Source: Azolla caroliniana
Taxonomy: Eukaryota > Polypodiophyta
DNA: 64,000 bases
Assembly (NCBI GenBank): GCA_043228905.1
Contig: JBHGNT010000017.1
Location: forward strand, 5,890,001-5,954,000
Reading direction: 5' to 3'
Below are positions 32,350 to 42,564 of the stretch, in pieces. A program made the translations under genes and the position numbers. The notes under the pieces were generated by a model, which did no database searches, was not told the DNA's origin, and worked only from the letters and a program-made list of their open reading frames with translations. Numbering within the stretch: position 1 is the first letter of the stretch; every line of letters starts with the position of its first letter.

Positions 32350-35300
32350 TTATCCCCCCTTTTCGATGACGAGTTGCACGAGTCGGAAGAAAAGAGTTCA
32401 GACTTGGTTTATGAGGATATTGGTTGTGAAATGCAACAACCATGTCGGAGGCATTGGCAAGATGTTCGGCAGGCTCCCATGTTCGATCATTAGGTGTATA
32501 GCCTAACCAATCAACCAAGTAGTATAGTTTGTTGCGAATGATCTTGGAGTCGAGGATAGCGGCAACCTCATATTCAGAGCCATTGGAAACGTCAATTGGA
32601 GGTGGGGGAGGTGTAACACGACCCGGAATAGAGCTCGTTGTGTAGGGCTCCAAAAGTGAAACATGGAAGACCGGGTGAAGACGCATATGAGGAGGAAGAT
32701 CAAGACGAAATGTCACATCATTGATCTTACCACTTATGACATATGGGCCAAAACGTTGATAATCCAATTTGTAGCAAGGTCGGGTCGTTTTAATGCTACC
32801 TTGTAAGAGCCATACAGGATCGCCTACTTGAAATGTAGTCGATGAATCACGCCGATGACGGTCAGCAATCTTCTTTTGAGTGTTTTGGGCTTCACATAAA
32901 TGATGCAAAAGCATATCCTGAACTTCTTGGAGTCGAGTGAGCCGATCTTCAGCAGCTGGGTTTTTTGGGAGTTCAGGATGTTCAAGCATCGTCCAACAAG
33001 GATGGTACCCAATGTTTGCAAAAAATGGGGAATATCCAGTAGAAGAATGCTCGGAGTTGTTATAAGCAAATTCTGCCAAAGGTAGTAAATCCACCCAATC
33101 ATCTTGTTGATAGTTGACAAAACAACGTAGATATTGCTCGACTGTTTGGTTGGTGCGCTCACTCTGCCCATTAGTCTCTGGATGGTAGCCGGAAGAGAGT
33201 TTACAAGAAGTATGTAAGAGTTTGAACATGTGCCGCCAAAATTTCGAGATGAATTGGGGACCCCGATCACTGATAATATCATCCGGAAGACCATGATGGC
33301 GAAACACCTCCCGCATGAGTAAATCAGCTGTCTCTTGACTAGTAATGGTCTTTGTGCATGGAAGGAAATGTGCCATCTTCGTAAAACGATCGACAACCGT
33401 GAGAATCGAATCAAATCCCTTGGAAGGTGGAAGATCCGTAATAAAGTCCAAGGAAATAGATTTCCATGGGCTCTCCGGAATAGGCATTGGCTGTAATAAG
33501 CCATATGGATGATGTCGAGGCTTTTTTGATCGGCAACATGTATCACAGCTACGAACATAATCCGTAACAAAATGGCGAAGCCGTGGCCACCAATATCGGC
33601 GAGAAATCAACTCAAAAGTCTTGTGGATGCCGAAGTGTCCCGCCATTGGTGTGTCATGACATTGTTGCATGACTTTGAGTCGAGAAGGACCGTCAGGCAC
33701 ATACAAGAGAGTTTGTCGAAAAAGTAACCCATCATGCCAACTAAACTGGGTGTAGTCTAGACGAGGATTTTGAGTTTGGGAGCTAGATGCACGATTTGGG
33801 ATAATATGGCTCAAAACCTCTTGGGCGAACGCATCAGTCGCAATCTGCTCACGAATGGAATCAAGAAGCCTTGAATCTCCCGGTGTGTTGATGGTATGCA
33901 TTGCCATTATTCGTAGACGATCAGAACCTAAGAGGATTTGCTTTTGGCTTTCAAATGCGGCCTCTCCAGGTTGAAGTTCCATATACGAACGTCTAGATAA
34001 AGCATCTGCTTTTCCTTGTTGCATCCCAGGGCGATATAGAATTACAAAATCGAAACGAGTTAAGAACTGCGCCCAACGAGCTTGTCGTCGATTCAAGACT
34101 CGAGCACTTTGAAAGTATGTTAGATTTTTATGATCATTGTAGACAATAATCTGCTGAGAAGAACCCTCCAGAAAATGACGCCATTGTTGAAAAGAATCCA
34201 CAATGGCAAGAAGCTCTTTGTCGTGAATCTCATAGTTGATTTCTGCGGCTTCAAATTTTCGTGAGTGAAAAGCCACCGGGTGCAGTTCACCATCATCACC
34301 AATTTGGGATAGTACACTTCCGAGTGCGAAATCCGATGCATCAGCTTCAAGTATAAAGCGCCTCATTGGATCGACATGGATTAAGATTGGTGCGGATGTA
34401 AATGCTTGCTTTAAACCCTCAAATGCAGAGTTCGCATCTATACTCCATACAAATGGTCGATTCTTGTGCGTCAGTTGAGTGAGGGGCAACACAATTTTTG
34501 AATAATCTTTGATGAACTTGCGATAAAAGTTTGCGAACCCCAAAAAACATTGCACATCTCGCACGGACTGTGGTGTTTGCCAATCCAAAATTGTTTGAAC
34601 CTTTGATGGATCCATAGAGATGCCATTTGAAGAGACTATGTACCCCAAAAACTCCACTTGACATTGGTCGAAACTACACTTCTCCAATTTTGCATAGAGA
34701 CCATACTCTCGTAGCCATTGCAAAACTTGGCGAACATGTATATCATGTTCTTCTTGAGTTTTTGAGTAGATCAAGATATCATCCAGGTAAACAATGATGA
34801 AGATATCGAGGAAGTCTCGAAAAATATCATTCGCCATATGTTGGAAGACTGCTGGTGCATTTGTGAGGCCAAAAGGCATCACTGTGTACTCAAAATGACC
34901 ATAGCGAGTGCGGAACGCCGTCTTCCATTCATCCCCAGGACGAATTCGAACAAGGTTGTAGGCACCTCGAAGATCTAACTTCGTGAAATACTTTGCTTCA
35001 CTGAGGCGTTCTAGAAGGCTTGAGATCAATGGGAGAGCATATCGGTTTCTAACGGTCACTTTATTCAAGCCTCGATAATCCACGACCATACGAAGCGTAC
35101 CATCTTTCTTCTTAACGAAAAAGATGGGTGCACCAGCAGGAGATTTTGAATGTTGGATAAAACCATTTGCCAAGTTCTCATTGATATATTCTCGAAGAAC
35201 CTCTAACTCCGTGGGCGAAAGATTATAAATTGGTCCCCACGGAGGCTCTTTTCCTGGCTGCAAATCAATTGGGCAATCATATGGTCGATGCTCTGGTAGT

Positions 35301-35947
35301 CTATTAGCCTTCACCTTATCGAACACATCGGAGAATTCTATGTACTTCTTTGGTAGTTGGACCCCCAATTCTTGTGAGCTAGATGAGGGAGTTGCTAAAA
35401 CCGCAAATACCATCATGTCTTCCTTTCTTCCATCCTCTCGTAATTGATGTATAGAGATTGTTGAAATTGTGGGGGATCCTAGATCCTTAGTTGGAGCTTC
35501 AAGAGACTTGGATTGTACGGTGACCTCTTCAATAGTTCTTTTTCTCCAATCAATGGTTGGGTTATGTAACTCAAACCAAGGAAGACCAAGAACTAGAGAG
35601 TGCTCCGGACTACTAATGATGTTAAATGAGATGACACTAGCCAAATTACCTAGGACTACACGAATTGGTTCAGACTCTTCGACTATATCTCCTGATGCTA
35701 TAGGGCGACCATCGATGACTCCTACAGCTACTGGGTTTGGGAGTTTTTTCAAGATGATGTTGTGAGTCAATGCAAACTCGCGATCCATGAAACAAGAATT
35801 GGCTCCGGAATCTAGGAGGGCAGAGGCTAGGGCACGATGACCTGTAGATGTGCTAAGCTCGACTTGTGCAGAAAAAACTCTACTAACTTGATTTGATGAA
35901 ATGGAACCACAACTAGGTACTGACTCTACATAACTAGGATGGTCCAA
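32342..35947 (-). CDS. Gypsy pol (protease, RT, RNase H, integrase, chromodomain), intact
   Basis: 1,201-residue open frame in the -1 frame relative to gag. The frame is open back across the gag end, so it probably starts by frameshifting at GTTAAAC (35986-35980); no ATG is at its head. Order: aspartic protease (ALLDSGANSCFMD, about 43-55), RT ([42 protein letters not shown], about 389), RNase H (ILEADASDFALGSVL), integrase zinc region (VRSCDTCC) and core (DFITDLPPSKGFDS, VVDRFTKMAHFLPC near 852, SDRGPQFISKFWR, GYHPETNGQSERTN), a GPY-like end (RFGPYVISGKI), and a chromodomain (EVAAILDSKIIRNKLYYLVDWLGY, about 1115-1175). The stop TGA overlaps the LTR edge. Confidence 0.95.
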   Translation of the reverse strand: MDHPSYVESVPSCGSISSNQVSRVFSAQVELSTSTGHRALASALLDSGANSCFMDREFALTHNIILKKLPNPVAVGVIDGRPIASGDIVEESEPIRVVLGNLASVISFNIISSPEHSLVLGLPWFELHNPTIDWRKRTIEEVTVQSKSLEAPTKDLGSPTISTISIHQLREDGRKEDMMVFAVLATPSSSSQELGVQLPKKYIEFSDVFDKVKANRLPEHRPYDCPIDLQPGKEPPWGPIYNLSPTELEVLREYINENLANGFIQHSKSPAGAPIFFVKKKDGTLRMVVDYRGLNKVTVRNRYALPLISSLLERLSEAKYFTKLDLRGAYNLVRIRPGDEWKTAFRTRYGHFEYTVMPFGLTNAPAVFQHMANDIFRDFLDIFIIVYLDDILIYSKTQEEHDIHVRQVLQWLREYGLYAKLEKCSFDQCQVEFLGYIVSSNGISMDPSKVQTILDWQTPQSVRDVQCFLGFANFYRKFIKDYSKIVLPLTQLTHKNRPFVWSIDANSAFEGLKQAFTSAPILIHVDPMRRFILEADASDFALGSVLSQIGDDGELHPVAFHSRKFEAAEINYEIHDKELLAIVDSFQQWRHFLEGSSQQIIVYNDHKNLTYFQSARVLNRRQARWAQFLTRFDFVILYRPGMQQGKADALSRRSYMELQPGEAAFESQKQILLGSDRLRIMAMHTINTPGDSRLLDSIREQIATDAFAQEVLSHIIPNRASSSQTQNPRLDYTQFSWHDGLLFRQTLLYVPDGPSRLKVMQQCHDTPMAGHFGIHKTFELISRRYWWPRLRHFVTDYVRSCDTCCRSKKPRHHPYGLLQPMPIPESPWKSISLDFITDLPPSKGFDSILTVVDRFTKMAHFLPCTKTITSQETADLLMREVFRHHGLPDDIISDRGPQFISKFWRHMFKLLHTSCKLSSGYHPETNGQSERTNQTVEQYLRCFVNYQQDDWVDLLPLAEFAYNNSEHSSTGYSPFFANIGYHPCWTMLEHPELPKNPAAEDRLTRLQEVQDMLLHHLCEAQNTQKKIADRHRRDSSTTFQVGDPVWLLQGSIKTTRPCYKLDYQRFGPYVISGKINDVTFRLDLPPHMRLHPVFHVSLLEPYTTSSIPGRVTPPPPPIDVSNGSEYEVAAILDSKIIRNKLYYLVDWLGYTPNDRTWEPAEHLANASDMVVAFHNQYPHKPSLNSFLPTRATRHRKGGIMS

Positions 35948-35973
35948 CCAAATGGCTCCTATTTTGGCCGGAC

Positions 35974-37101
35974 TTATTCGTTTAACACATCCTCTAATTG
36001 GCTCAAGACATCAAATCTATTCTCATGGCATGGGCTATTAGGCTTAGTACTTAAGTTATTAGAAGTGATAGTAGAACTTGATGTAGGGTTGTCATGTGCA
36101 CTTACTTGGTAAACTTGACGCCTGGGTTTATGTGGACAATTCACAGCTATATGTCCTGGACCACCACAGTAGAGGCATAGGCGATGCGCCCGACGTCGTT
36201 GTTTCTCAGCATCTGATAAGGGCCCTCGACGTTGTGTCGACTCTATTTCCATCGGAGTGGGACCATCCCTCGTAACGGGTCTAGAACCTTGTGGCGGTGT
36301 GGCGACTATAGAAGCGTATGTCTGTTCCGGTTGGCGGCGTAACATTTGTTGACGTTCAGAACGTCGCTCAAATAGGCGATTATCACATCGCACAGCTCGG
36401 CTAATAGCTTCAGTAAGAGACTTTGGATCTTCATGGAAAGTAAGAAGAAGATCTTTGACATCGTTACGCAAACCCTGACGGAATTGATCCATTAAGGCTG
36501 CCTCATCCCAAGGGATGTCGCATGCCAAGAGACGGAAATCTGCGGCATAAGCTGAAGCGGGACGATCTCCTTGTCGGAGTCTTCGAATCTTGTTTATTGC
36601 AGTCCTAGTGCTATCCGTATCTCCAAAACTAGCTTGAAACTCCTTAACGAATGCCTCGAAATCCTCCAGTAATGGTGATTTCTTCTCAAGAAGAGGTGCA
36701 AACCATGCCAACGCTGTACCGCTTAGCAAGGTTCCTATTAATCCCACACGGGCAGCATCAGTTGGATACCGATTGGGATGTAACTGAATCACCAAACGAA
36801 CTTGATTCAGGAAACCTCGAAAGAGAGATCTGGTACCATCAAACTTGGCAGGGAGGCTAATCTTTGGTTCCCTTGGGGAGTTTTGAACCCCCGCCGCTTG
36901 TTCTCGTAATGTTAATATAGTAGCCTCAAGTTGATGAACCCGTTGTGATAACTCCTCATATTGATGAGCTTTCTCAGTACTGACTTGTTGAAGATCCCCG
37001 AGTAGCCTTTGATTTTCTTGCTCTAATGCCACAAACTTAGTGGTGAGCATATCGAGCTCCGAAAGGACACGCATATACTCTTGCTTGCTGACCGACTCCA
37101 T
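35974..37101 (-). CDS. Gypsy gag, intact (375 aa)
   Basis: Structural capsid/nucleocapsid protein. Starts ATG 37101 (MESVSKQEYMRV), 73 nt after the primer-binding site. Coiled-coil-like N-terminus to about residue 70 (LEQENQRLLGDLQQVSTEK), then PKISLPAKFDGTRSLFRGFL, a capsid domain (DFRLLACDIPWDEAALMDQF; GLRNDVKDLLLTF) of the type seen in sushi/Tf1-like gypsy elements, and one CCHC knuckle [15 protein letters not shown]. Ends DVLNE-TAA, overlapped by the slippery heptamer GTTAAAC two codons upstream of the stop. Confidence 0.95.
   Translation of the reverse strand: MESVSKQEYMRVLSELDMLTTKFVALEQENQRLLGDLQQVSTEKAHQYEELSQRVHQLEATILTLREQAAGVQNSPREPKISLPAKFDGTRSLFRGFLNQVRLVIQLHPNRYPTDAARVGLIGTLLSGTALAWFAPLLEKKSPLLEDFEAFVKEFQASFGDTDSTRTAINKIRRLRQGDRPASAYAADFRLLACDIPWDEAALMDQFRQGLRNDVKDLLLTFHEDPKSLTEAISRAVRCDNRLFERRSERQQMLRRQPEQTYASIVATPPQGSRPVTRDGPTPMEIESTQRRGPLSDAEKQRRRAHRLCLYCGGPGHIAVNCPHKPRRQVYQVSAHDNPTSSSTITSNNLSTKPNSPCHENRFDVLSQLEDVLNE
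35980..35986 (-). promoter_or_regulatory. Candidate -1 ribosomal frameshift site GTTAAAC
   Basis: In gag frame G-TTA-AAC-GAA-TAA. A -1 slip gives GTT-AAA-CGA-ATA and joins the open pol frame. GUUAAAC is a known -1 slippery heptamer in some RNA viruses. Downstream structure was not assessed. Confidence 0.6.
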
Positions 37102-37173
37102 AACCGCGGGGAAAAAAGAAAGAAGGATAAAGAAGAAAGCTTGCTAGGGTTATTGGAGAAAGGGAAAAGAAAT

Positions 37174-37184
37174 ATTCGGTTCAA
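37174..37184 (-). promoter_or_regulatory. Primer-binding site, self-complementary to the predicted mRNA 5' end
   Basis: TTGAACCGAAT on the minus strand, two nt behind the LTR. Pairs over 11 nt without mismatch with ATTCGGTTCAA at the predicted transcript start (37425-37415). It lacks the TGG needed for a tRNA CCA end. Confidence 0.75.
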
Positions 37185-37186
37185 AC

Positions 37187-37735
37187 TGTCGTGACTCTTG
37201 AGTAGGAAGCAGAGAGAGAGCGATGGCGATAGAGATAACGATAACGATAGAGATGGCGAGAGCGGTAGAGATAGCGATAGTGATAGCAAAAGAGAGTGAA
37301 AAAGGGAGAGAGTGCGAGAGAGAGAAAAGTATAAGTGAGAGATAAGAAATGGGAATGAGATTATATTATGAGAAAGAAGATTACAAGGAGTAGGCTAAGG
37401 GCTAAAGACTGGTGTTGAACCGAATGAGTTGTGATGAGTGTATGGACTCTTATTTATAGGCCCTTATGGAGTATTCTAGAATGTTCTAGAATATTTTAGA
37501 TATTTATGAATAATAATAATAATAAATATAATCATGAAATATTCAAGAACATTCTAGAATAATCTAGAATGTTCTAAATATCTCGTAATAACTAAACATA
37601 TAATTATTATGATTACATCTCACATATGTTATTACAATGGTTAAAGTACAATATGTAAACCAAGAGGTTATGGGTTCGATTCCTGGTTCGCCAAGATGAA
37701 TGTCATGATAAGCCAAGATGTATGTCTTCATGACA
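37187..37735 (-). repeat. Intact gypsy 5' LTR (549 bp)
   Basis: Same sequence as 31801-32349. In element sense: HSE at 37491-37474, TATAAATA at 37458-37451, and the predicted start ATTCGGTTCAA at 37425-37415, 33 nt after the TATA box. Confidence 0.95.
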
Positions 37736-37740
37736 GTAAA

Positions 37741-37983
37741 TGGCTTAACGACAAACGATGGTTCACCCTGTCGCTCATCAGGTCTATTAGTCTCATGTTG
37801 TAGACTAATGACACGTGCCTTGAGAGCACTTTAAGATTGCCGAAGTTCGGTCATCTGTTGAGGGGTGAAGCTAAGGTATTGGGTTATTTGCGAAAATTAC
37901 ATCTCAATGGACATTTGTCCAGGAGGATTCCCTTGAGTTCCTTCCGCTTGAGCGGATGACATCGGGTTGTTATTTTGAGCCAT
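37741..37983 (-). pseudogene. E3 gag N-terminus
   Basis: ATG at 37983, MAQNNNPMSSAQAEGTQG, then SQITQYLSFTPQQMTELRQS and SALKARVISLQHETNRPDER, with two in-frame stops. The gypsy element (TSD GTAAA) separates it from the rest of gag at 31800. Confidence 0.8.
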
Positions 37984-39052
37984 TAAATGATTATTTCTGG
38001 AAAAGAAATAGGGTAAGGTCAGAGAGATAGTCATAACTTCATGTCGTGATGTAAACATATCATGGGCAAACATTAATCGATATCATGATCTCACGTCAAT
38101 GCCCCTCTAGACGTATGAGATGAGGTTCAAGATCAGGTTACTATGGTAACACAAAGGTGTTTTAAAAACCATGGGGGTGACAAATAAATATTTTTCCCTG
38201 ATCTCTATATCGATTTTTTTCACGGTGGCTCCTCGAGGCTCAACCATGTATGTTCGCGTCATGAATAGTTTATACACGAAAAAAATGTTAACAATAAACT
38301 ACGTTTCGGTGCCCACATATGTCGTTTCAGCTCTTTAAGTCCTATTACGAGGACCCCGAACTGCACTTAGACCTCAAGTCTAAACAGGTGTTATAGTCAT
38401 ATGTATCAACGATGTTGTATAGTCTTGGTCATATTTGAACTCGAGACCTGGAGAACAAATGCATTAAACATTTGAGCCAACCAAGTAAGTTGCTCTTCTT
38501 GAATGTTTAATGTTTCATGCGTATAAGAGATATGTGAGGCATTTGCCCATATATGTTTTTTTAAAAGAAACATATATGTCAAGAGGCCTTATTTCGCCCT
38601 CATTTACTACAACTATATTGGTACGTTACCTAACCTCAAGTCTCGTAATTACGATGGCATACGCTAAAGTGCAACCTAATGGTCAAGCCAAATGAGCCCT
38701 CTTTTCGTAGTAGGCCCACATGGCCCATCACATGGTCACGTCATTACGAATGCCTCTCGTAAGAATGATCTCATGGTGGCATCGTATCCATGTAATGAGG
38801 GAGGGATGTTGGATACGTGTGTCATAAGAGCGACCTCACATGAAGTGGGTCAAACCCTACGTACTCAACATCATTATGGCTTTTGGCGTTTCTTTACGTA
38901 ACGAAATATTGAAGTCACCAACGGGGATTTCAACAATAAAAAATTGTTGAAAAAAGGGATGGTGACAACACGATTCTCACAAAAATGTGAGGATGGCCAC
39001 CAAGAACCTTTCCCCGAAAAGGAAAACATTCGATTTAAAATCACGTAATAAC
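37984..39052. other. E3 leader sequence, noncoding
   Basis: Between the E3 gag start and the copia B insertion. No gene. A tRNA-like segment on the minus strand (about 38490-38424) has TTGGTTGGCTCA (A-box-like) and GAGTTCAAAT (B-box-like), but it lacks a closed cloverleaf by eye. The remaining part is the untranslated leader on the way to the primer-binding site at 45960. Confidence 0.55.
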
Positions 39053-39687
39053 TGTTGGGATTACGGTCCCTCCGGATGGGATGGTCAGATGTCCGGGAAT
39101 CGGGAATGAAGACCCGAATGAGGAGTACCCGGTATCAGAGCCGGATGATGAAGACCCGGTTTCGGATCCGGATGATGAAGATCCCGGCTACGGAGCCGGA
39201 TGACGAATGTACCCGGAGAGAGATCCGGATGCGGGGACATATTTGTGAATATGTTTGCCAAGGGCCCTCTAGGCTATATTTGTAAATAGCCCGAAAGTCA
39301 TATGTGTATAAATATGACTTAGGGCAAACAGTTTTGTTGTTGTTGCTCATTTTTTCTGTTTTCCAATTAGAGGGAGCCAAGTGAGAGCAGCCGAGAGAGA
39401 GAGTGAGAGAGAGAGAAAGGAAGAGGTCGACGCCTCTGTGTAATACCGCCGCTTGTGGCGAGGACAGCGAGCTCAAGGTCGTCGCCTTGCAGCTCGCCAT
39501 TGTACATTCCCTGCGTATAGTGATAGTTGGAGTCTTGCACTCCCGTGGTTTTTCCCGTCTAGGGTTTTCCACGCTAAACCCTGTGCATTCGAGTCTCTCT
39601 CTGTGTTTTTGATTTACTGCTGCATTGACTCGTGTTTCCTCGGTTGTGGCCGAGAGAGGAAGGTTTTGAAAGCGTCAATTCCTAACA
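39053..39687 (+). repeat. Copia B 5' LTR
   Basis: TGTTGGGATT...CCTAACA; contains GTGTATAAATATGAC (TATA) and tandem CCGGATGATGAAGA units near the start. Confidence 0.94.
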
Positions 39688-39718
39688 ATCTGGTATCAGA
39701 GCGACTGCAGTGCAGAAA

Positions 39719-42524
39719 ATGGAAGGCGGCAGCAGCGGGCAGTCGGGGATGATGGTGCTGAATGCGCAGAACTACGCCGACTGGAAGATAAAGATGGAGG
39801 ATCTGCTCATTGTTCGGGACCTGTATGAACCGATCGACAGGTCGGAAATACCCAAGGGGGTACTTGAGATGGAATGGAGGCTTCTGAACCGGAAAGCCGT
39901 TGCAACCATTCGGCAATACGTCGACGTGAGCGTTCTACAACATGTGGCGAACGACACCAACGCATATGAGATGTGGCAGAAGCTGTCGGGCCTCTACGAG
40001 AGGAAGAATGCGTTGAACCGGACCTCCCTGATGAGGAAGATAGTGAACCTCAAGTACCGGGACGGCGAGAGTATGGTGGAACACGTAAGCATGTTCATAG
40101 GATTCGTGAACCAGCTTGCGGCGATCAAGTTCCCGTTGGAGGATGCAATGCAAGCCATCATGCTGATGTGTACATTGCCGGAAAGCTGGGAGAACTCGGT
40201 GGTGACTCTCAGCACCTCCTGCACCGAAGATAACTTGTCCCTACAAACGGTAAAGACAAGCATTTTGAACGAAGAAGCGCGTCGGAGAGATAAAGAACCG
40301 GCCTCCGATCCGAAGATGCTGCTTACCGAATCGGATCGGGGAAGACAACGGAACCGGAGTCCACAAAGACGGGAGAAGTCGGGGACCCGGTCGCAGTCAA
40401 GAGGAAGGCCCACATGCTTCCACTGTGGGAAGCCGGGGCACTTCCGAAAGAATTGTCGGCATTACCGAAAAGACAACGGAGCCGACGACACCGATTCGAA
40501 GAAGTCTTCGGAACGGAACGGTGCTTACCGGGGAGCCACGGACCGGAATGGTTCGGATCGGCGAGGGCAGGACCGGAAAGGAATGACGGCACTCACGGCA
40601 AGTGAAGAGGAGATCATGCTCATCACCGAAGAAGGTGAACTAAACATTGCCGGCGATGAGACTACCTGGGTGGTCGATTCTGGAGCGTCGTTCCACCTGA
40701 CCCCGGAAAGAAGATACTTCTCATCCTACACAGCCGGTGAGCATGGCTGTGTTCGGATGGGAAATGAAGGTACGTGCCAGATTGCCGGCATAGGAGACGT
40801 GTGGTTGACAACCTCGACCGGATGCAAAATGTTGCTGAAGGATGTCCGACACGTTCCGGAGGTTCGATTGAACCTGATTTCGGCCGGGAGGCTAGACGAT
40901 GAAGGCTACACAGGTAGCATCCGGAACTACGTAATGAAGTTCAGCAAGGGGAGCCTGATAGTGGCTCGGGCCCGGAAAGTCAACACACTGTACCTTATGA
41001 ATGCCTGGTTGTGTCCGGAGGAGTTGAACGTGGCAGCCGACACTGCCGGTGAACTGTGGCACAAGAGACTGTGCCACATGAGTGAGAAGGGGATGAAGAG
41101 GCTTGCAGAAGACAACCTTATTCCAGTGAAGCATGTGCACCTGGAGAAGTGCACCGATTGCCTGGCCGGTAAGCAGAACCGAACCTCCTTCCACTCAAGG
41201 CCACCGACGAGACGTAGCGCACCATTGGAGTTGGTGCACACTGACGTGTGTCAAGTAGAAACGAAGTCACATGGCGGAGCCCAGTACTTCGTGACATTCA
41301 TTGATGACCACAGCCAGAAGCTGTGGACGGCACCGTTGAAGAAAAAGGACCAAGTGTTGTGCGTCTTCAAAGAACTCCACGCGAGAGTGGAAAGGGAATC
41401 CGCAAGAAGCTGAAAGCGATACGAGCGGATAACGGAGGGGAATACCGGGGGCAGTTCGAGGAGTACTATCGCTCGAAGGGAATCCGGCTCGAGTTTACTG
41501 TGCCGAAGACGCCGAAACTGAACGGGCTAGCCGAGAGGATGAACCGGACCATAATGGAGAGGGTCCGGAGTATGTTGGCGCATGCGAAATTACCCAAGGG
41601 GTTTTGGGCTGAGGCAATGTCGACGGCGACATACGTGATAAACAGATCACCCTCAGTACCTTTGGACGGAGACACTCCGCAGAGAGTGTGGACCGGTAGG
41701 GAAGTATCCTACCGGCATCTGAAGGTGTTCGGGTGTCTCGCATATGTGCATGTGGCAAAGGACCGGAGAGGAAAGCTAGATCCAAAGACCCGGCCATGCA
41801 TATTCCTCGGTTACGGCGATGACGAGTTCGGCTACCGAGTATGGGACCCGGTCGACAAAAGTGTTGGGGACGAGGTCGTCTATGCGGAAGATCAAGAAGC
41901 ATTCGATTGGTGTTTGAATACCTGCCTATGACAGATTGTAGGTCGTGCACAGAGAGAGAGAGAGAGAGAGACACACACACAAAAAATACTTTCTATTTCC
42001 CAAAGCAATAATACAACACCCAAAAAACCTTTACAAAAAGGTTACAAGGTCACTATATATAGTGACCGACTTAGGGCAACTACCCTTTATGCTAATTACA
42101 TAAATGGCCGAAACGGGATGGTGTGAATACGTCCATTATACACATGTATTCGACACTCCCCCGTAATGGGCGTATACATGGGTTATCTAAGATTACAGGT
42201 ATAGACTTAGGTTCTCGGACATATCAGCTTTGTTCGAGTCGGCAGGGTCCGAAGGCAGAAGACCGAACTGGTCGGGTCGGAACAGTTGAAGCCGATCATT
42301 AAGGAACTGATGTCGGTTGTCGGGAACCATCCTGCTCTGTGTCCGGCTCTAACCGGACTGGTTTGTCGTTACGCCCATCTGATGCCGAAGAGACCGAAAA
42401 CGGTCTGCCGAAAGACACTTGGTCATTCCATCTGCCAGATGTTGGGGACGAGGTCGTCTATGCGGAAGATCAAGAAGCATTCGATTGGTGTTTGAATACC
42501 TGCGTATGACAGATTGTAGGTCGT

Positions 42525-42564
<40 letters not shown>

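Larger units (their letters stand above)
31801..37735 (-). mobile_element. Intact young Ty3/gypsy retrotransposon with self-priming-type signals
   Basis: 5,935 bp. The LTRs of 549 bp (31801-32349 and 37187-37735) look identical by eye. TSD GTAAA at 31796-31800 and 37736-37740. Gag and pol are two open frames. The sequence behind the 5' LTR is not a TGG-type tRNA site but GT plus TTGAACCGAAT (37184-37174). Its reverse complement ATTCGGTTCAA lies in the LTR 33 nt after the TATA box. The polypurine tract AAAAGGGGGGATAA precedes the 3' LTR. It has a chromodomain at the pol end. Inserted in the E3 gag gene. Confidence 0.97.

Noticed and set aside
33085-33570. Second minus-strand ORF of 248 aa (32824-33570)
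   Set aside because: Alternative-frame shadow of the gypsy integrase.
38424-38490. tRNA gene on the minus strand
   Set aside because: A-box and B-box resemblance, but the acceptor and anticodon stems do not pair convincingly.
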